Assembly: GCA_016215145.1 (NCBI GenBank)
Contig: JACRLA010000127.1
Span: forward strand, 10,952 to 28,700
Direction of reading: 5' to 3'
DNA: 17,749 nucleotides
From: Chloroflexota bacterium
Lineage (GTDB): Bacteria > Chloroflexota > Anaerolineae > Anaerolineales > VGOW01
Positions 14,452 to 17,749 of this stretch are shown piece by piece. Below the pieces are notes generated by a model, which searched no databases, was not told the DNA's origin, and was given only the letters and a program-made list of their open reading frames with translations. The translations under genes were made by a program, and so were the position numbers. The stretch's first letter is position 1. Each line of letters begins with the position of its first letter.

Positions 14452-15495
14452 TTAGGGGTTGGATGCTTTTATTCTTAACTGCCCGCAGCCCGCATCAATA
14501 TCTATGCCGCGCCTCACGCGCACGGTGCAGGGGATACCAGAGGCATCTAAGATATTTTTAAATTGATCGACTCGCTCGCGCTCGGATGCCGCACCGGCGT
14601 AATCGTGCGTGGGGTTTAAGGGTATAACGTTGACGTGACACATCAACTTTGGATTGGAGAGAAGTTTAACTAAGGCGTGCGCTTGCTGCGCGCCATCGTT
14701 CTTGCCTTGTATGAGCGCCCACTCAAAGGTGATGCGACGATGTGTTTTGGCAACGTAGTCGCGGCAGGCTTGCATCAACGCTTCGAGCGGATATTTTTTG
14801 TTGATCGGCAGGAGTTCGTTGCGAAGATCGTTGGTGGCGGCGTGAAGCGATACGGCGAGATTCACTTGACGGTGTTCATCGGCGAATCGTTGAATCATCG
14901 GGATCAAGCCGACGGTAGAGATCGTGATACGGCGCGCGCCGAAGTTAAACGCCTCAGGATCGGTGAGACGGTCAACCGCTTGCAAAGTCGCATCATAATT
15001 ATGAAACGGCTCACCCATCCCCATGATCACGATATTAGAAAGCTTGTCACCCTCTTTATAGAGATCACGGGCGAACCACATCACTTGCTCCACGATCTCG
15101 CCCGGGCTGAGGTGACGATCAAAACCCATTTGCCCGGTGGCACAGAACACGCAGCCCATGGCGCATCCGGCTTGAGTGGAGATGCAGGTGGTATGACGAT
15201 CACGATAATGCATCAAGACGCTTTCGATCTTGTGCTGATCGCTGAGGGCAAACAGAATTTTGTTGGTGCTTTTATCTTTGGATGTTTGGTTGATGACGGG
15301 TGTGAGGCGCGTGAATTGAATCTCGGCAGTGAGGCGAGCGCGCAAATTCTTGGGCAGGTCGCTCATGTCCTCAAACGAGCCTGCCATGCGCTGATACGTC
15401 CAGCCCCAAATTTGTTTAGCGCGGAAAGGCGGCTCGCCCCACTCCTTGAGAACAGAAGTGAGATCGGGTAATGAAAGTTCAAAGAGAGGTTTCAC
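14452..15495 (-). CDS. rlmN: Dual-specificity 23S rRNA/tRNA adenine-C2 methyltransferase RlmN
   Basis: A 347-residue radical SAM enzyme that methylates C2 of A2503 in 23S rRNA and A37 in some tRNAs, affecting decoding accuracy and the peptide exit tunnel. The radical SAM cluster ligands are Cys111, Cys115 and Cys118 in GCAMGCVFCATGQMGF. The two mechanistic cysteines equivalent to E. coli Cys118 and Cys355 are Cys104 and Cys337 (the latter in DAGCGQL). FRAKQIWGW and the MGMGEPFHNYD loop are also typical. The long RlmN-type N-terminal region and conserved catalytic residues speak against the Cfr resistance enzyme. Translation starts at GTG, overlapping the stop of the TPR gene by 4 nt. It is a housekeeping gene next to, rather than part of, the glycan cluster. 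Confidence 0.96.
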   Translation of the reverse strand: MKPLFELSLPDLTSVLKEWGEPPFRAKQIWGWTYQRMAGSFEDMSDLPKNLRARLTAEIQFTRLTPVINQTSKDKSTNKILFALSDQHKIESVLMHYRDRHTTCISTQAGCAMGCVFCATGQMGFDRHLSPGEIVEQVMWFARDLYKEGDKLSNIVIMGMGEPFHNYDATLQAVDRLTDPEAFNFGARRITISTVGLIPMIQRFADEHRQVNLAVSLHAATNDLRNELLPINKKYPLEALMQACRDYVAKTHRRITFEWALIQGKNDGAQQAHALVKLLSNPKLMCHVNVIPLNPTHDYAGAASERERVDQFKNILDASGIPCTVRVRRGIDIDAGCGQLRIKASNP

Positions 15496-17054
15496 TTCTT
15501 CGCCACGATCTCGGCAATATGTTTCTCGGCGAGCCTCTTTAATGGCGCGTCGCCTGAAATATGCGCGACCTTCTTATAGTCGTCTGCCGCCTTCGCCCAA
15601 TCGCCTTTCGCCATGTAGGCGTCACCGCGACTCATGTAGCTCACTGCATCACCGCGATCCAAGGCAATCACTTGCGTAAAAGATTCAATCGCTTTGTCGT
15701 ATTGACCGGCTTCCAAATGCGACGCGCCCAGATTGCCCAGCAAGCCTACGTCGTTCGGTCGCGTTTCCAGACAGTGGGCGAAATCTTCGGCAGCGTTGGC
15801 AAAATTACGGCACTTAAAATGCATTTGCGCCCGCTCAAGGTACAGTTCAAAAGATTCGGGCAGGCCTTCCAACGCTTTGTTGTAGTCGGCAATCGCGCCC
15901 GCAAAATCACCGCCGTCTTTCAACAAACGCCCGCGCAAGGCATACAACACGGGATCATCTATGCCGTATTTAATCGCTTGACTCAAATCGCTGATAGCGC
16001 CCGCGCGATCCGCTTTCATCATGTTGAGGCGGGCGCGCTCTTCGTAAGCGGCGGCGAAGTTCGGGCGATTGAGGATGGCTTGAGTGAATGACCGCATGGC
16101 TTGATCAATCAGCTTCTCGGCTAAAGCGGCGAGACCTTTGCGATAATGCACGTCGGCATTTTTCGGATCAAGCTCCAGCAGCAGATCATCATTCTTCATC
16201 ATCTGATCGTATTCTTTGAGTTCCAGTAAAGCATTGCCACGATGCAGAAGCGACTCCATGTGTTCCGATTTCAATTCCAGCGCCTTGTTATAGTCCCGAA
16301 TCGCTGCCCGCAGTTGACCGTCTGCCGCTTTGGCGCGACCCCGATAGTAATAGCTCTCCACTTGCTTCGGCGCAAGTTCAACCGCCCGATCAAAATCAGC
16401 AATCGCCGGCTTATACTGTTTCAACTCGAAATACGCCACACCGCGATTATGCAAATAAGACGGATTCCCCGGCTCAAGACTCACCATAATTTGAGTGTCA
16501 GCCAGCGCTTTATCAATCTGCCCCATAGCGTAAAAGGCTATCGCGCGCAGTTGGTACGAGGCGGCGACACTGGGCGCTAACGAAATGACTTTATCGAAAT
16601 CGGAAACCGCCGAGTCGAATTGTTTCAACTTCATGAATATCTCGGCGCGTTTGAAATACGGGTTGGGTTTATCGGGGGTGATCTGAATCCATTTGCTGTA
16701 ATCCACCACCGCTTTTTCGGGTTGATTCATCTGCTCGTAACATTGACCACGATGGTGATAGGCTTGCGGCAGACCCGGCTCGAGGAGGATCACTTGATTC
16801 AAATCTGCCAGTGCTTCGCGGAATCTGTTCAACATGCGGTAGGCGATACCGCGTTCCAAGACCGCCTGCACGTTGTTGGGTTGTGTTTGAATCACGGTGG
16901 TGCAGTCGGCTACCGCCTCGACGTAATTTTCCATCTGACGATAGATCACCGCGCGGGCAATCAACGCTTGCGCGTCGTCAGGATGTCCTTGCAGTTTGGC
17001 ATTGACCTCAGCCAAACGATCTTGAGCACTGATTTGTTTAGAAGGGCGAGTCAT
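15492..17054 (-). CDS. Tetratricopeptide-repeat protein
   Basis: A 520-residue protein made almost entirely of about 14 consecutive 34-residue TPR units, from about residue 10 to 505. The repeated pattern is A/G at position 8, Y/F at 11, A at 20, A/F near 24, A at 27 and P at 32, for example in the LRGRLLKDGGDFAGAIADYNKALE region. There is no signal peptide, membrane segment or catalytic domain, so it is probably a cytoplasmic superhelical scaffold for protein-protein contacts. The ATG overlaps the upstream phosphatase stop, and its own stop overlaps the rlmN start, both by 4 nt, so the three are co-translated. The partner is unknown, and nothing ties it specifically to glycan synthesis. Confidence 0.92.
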   Translation of the reverse strand: MTRPSKQISAQDRLAEVNAKLQGHPDDAQALIARAVIYRQMENYVEAVADCTTVIQTQPNNVQAVLERGIAYRMLNRFREALADLNQVILLEPGLPQAYHHRGQCYEQMNQPEKAVVDYSKWIQITPDKPNPYFKRAEIFMKLKQFDSAVSDFDKVISLAPSVAASYQLRAIAFYAMGQIDKALADTQIMVSLEPGNPSYLHNRGVAYFELKQYKPAIADFDRAVELAPKQVESYYYRGRAKAADGQLRAAIRDYNKALELKSEHMESLLHRGNALLELKEYDQMMKNDDLLLELDPKNADVHYRKGLAALAEKLIDQAMRSFTQAILNRPNFAAAYEERARLNMMKADRAGAISDLSQAIKYGIDDPVLYALRGRLLKDGGDFAGAIADYNKALEGLPESFELYLERAQMHFKCRNFANAAEDFAHCLETRPNDVGLLGNLGASHLEAGQYDKAIESFTQVIALDRGDAVSYMSRGDAYMAKGDWAKAADDYKKVAHISGDAPLKRLAEKHIAEIVAKK

Positions 17055-17749
17055 AAATCAGCCTGCCATTGAGTAGTCAGTTCCACAATATCGTGGAACA
17101 CCCACTGTGGTTGATAATCGAGAGCCGTCAACTGCGCGCGCGTTGAAACACCGGACAGCACCAGTATACTGCGGATGCCTGCGCGCACGGCACCTAGTAT
17201 ATCCGTTTCCAACCGATCTCCAAGTGCCGCCGTATCTTCAACACTTCCTCCGAGCCGTTCCATTGCCTGCTGATACATAATAGGCGCGGGCTTGCCGATC
17301 ACGAGTGGTTCAACGTCCGTCGCCGTTTTCAGTAATGCAAGAATCGAACCGTTGCCAAACACAATCCCCCGTTCCGTCGGAAACGTAGCGTCCGAATTTG
17401 TGCCGATGAACTTTGCTCCGGCGCGGATGTTGAGAGTCGCCCGCGCCAACTTCTCCCAGTTCAACCCATGATCCATCCCAACCACCACGTAGTCGGCTGC
17501 CGACTCTGCATCCCACAACACAAAACCGCTTTCGGCAATCGCCTGTCGTATGCCTTCTTCACCTACCACGAAAACTTTTGCGCCGCGCGGCGCGTGCTGG
17601 CGTAAATAGATCGCCACCGCCTGCGACGACGTCAAAATCTCATCCAGGCTGACCTCAACCCCCATGCCCTTCAACTTCGTCTGAAACTGCAACGGCGTCT
17701 TCATGGCATTGTTAGTCGCCAAAACAAAACGGATCGAGCGCGAGCGCAA
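17051..17749 (-). CDS. HAD-IIA family phosphatase, NagD/PGP-like (5' end outside window)
   Basis: The frame is open to the window edge and the visible 232 or so residues lack the N-terminal DxDG nucleophile motif, which should lie beyond 17749. Motif II is visible at the start, in FVLATNNAMKTP, which corresponds to the family's FVTNNS. The cap domain follows, including VVVGMDHGLNWEKL, then GTNSD, motif-III region GKPAPIMYQQAMERLG, and GDRLETDILGAVRAGI with the acidic Mg-binding residues. This fits HAD subclass IIA enzymes such as NagD, 4-nitrophenylphosphatase or phosphoglycolate phosphatase, which remove phosphate from small sugar or nucleotide phosphates. The specific substrate cannot be told. 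The stop overlaps the TPR gene start by 4 nt. Confidence 0.93.
   Translation of the reverse strand: MRSRSIRFVLATNNAMKTPLQFQTKLKGMGVEVSLDEILTSSQAVAIYLRQHAPRGAKVFVVGEEGIRQAIAESGFVLWDAESAADYVVVGMDHGLNWEKLARATLNIRAGAKFIGTNSDATFPTERGIVFGNGSILALLKTATDVEPLVIGKPAPIMYQQAMERLGGSVEDTAALGDRLETDILGAVRAGIRSILVLSGVSTRAQLTALDYQPQWVFHDIVELTTQWQADL

Noticed and set aside
14677..15471. 264-codon plus-strand frame opposite rlmN
   Set aside because: It is fully antisense to a well-conserved RlmN and shows no domain or ribosome binding site.
14452..15495. Cfr-type antibiotic-resistance methyltransferase instead of RlmN
   Set aside because: Length, N-terminal region and operon setting match housekeeping RlmN, and nothing suggests a resistance element.
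15561..17072. Several plus-strand frames opposite the TPR gene
   Set aside because: They mirror the periodic TPR sequence on the other strand and have no independent signature.

Overview
The window is a bacterial chromosome segment in which every convincing gene lies on the minus strand, so transcription runs from high to low coordinates. It is a surface-polysaccharide (exopolysaccharide, capsule or O-antigen type) biosynthesis cluster placed downstream of a short housekeeping operon. Both ends are cut: the first gene in transcription order lacks its 5' part at 17749, and the last runs off the window at position 1. I cannot fix the organism. Roughly 55-60% G+C flanks, GTG starts and TAATTAC-type palindromic intergenic spacers would fit an environmental bacterium, perhaps Chloroflexota, but that is a guess.

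Right part (17749 to 14452): a HAD-IIA phosphatase, an all-TPR protein and the rRNA/tRNA methyltransferase RlmN, joined by 4-nt stop/start overlaps. Between rlmN and the next gene lies a 141-nt gap with a good sigma70-like promoter, the only clear one seen.

Centre-right (14310 to 10806): a polyprenyl-phosphate sugar-1-phosphate transferase starts the lipid-linked repeat unit. It is followed by a UDP-GlcNAc 2-epimerase (wecB type) and a GDP-L-fucose synthase family epimerase/reductase. The two spacers flanking wecB carry related palindromes, one of them a perfect 38-bp inverted repeat.

Centre-left (10754 to 4221): a tightly packed sugar-tailoring block. A C-methyltransferase and an RmlC-like cupin should make a C-methyl branched deoxysugar. 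A GNAT acyltransferase, an acyl carrier protein, an SDR reductase and an adenylate-forming ligase look like an acyl-activation and transfer module. A cephalosporin-hydroxylase-family methyltransferase and a perosamine-synthase-like aminotransferase complete the block. The obvious hypothesis is an amino sugar made by the aminotransferase and N-acylated from the carrier protein, comparable in logic to the tetronate-perosamine of Vibrio cholerae O1. The ligase, however, appears to lack about 47 residues inside its N-terminal domain.

Left part (4197 to 1): a Wzx-type flippase, a GT2 and a GT4 glycosyltransferase, and the start of a polytopic membrane protein resembling the LIC_10190 family. No gmd, rmlA, rmlB, recognisable Wzy polymerase or chain-length regulator is present, so precursor synthesis and assembly must be partly encoded elsewhere. 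No tRNA, rRNA, CRISPR array or insertion sequence was seen, and no gene-free stretch exceeds 300 bases.
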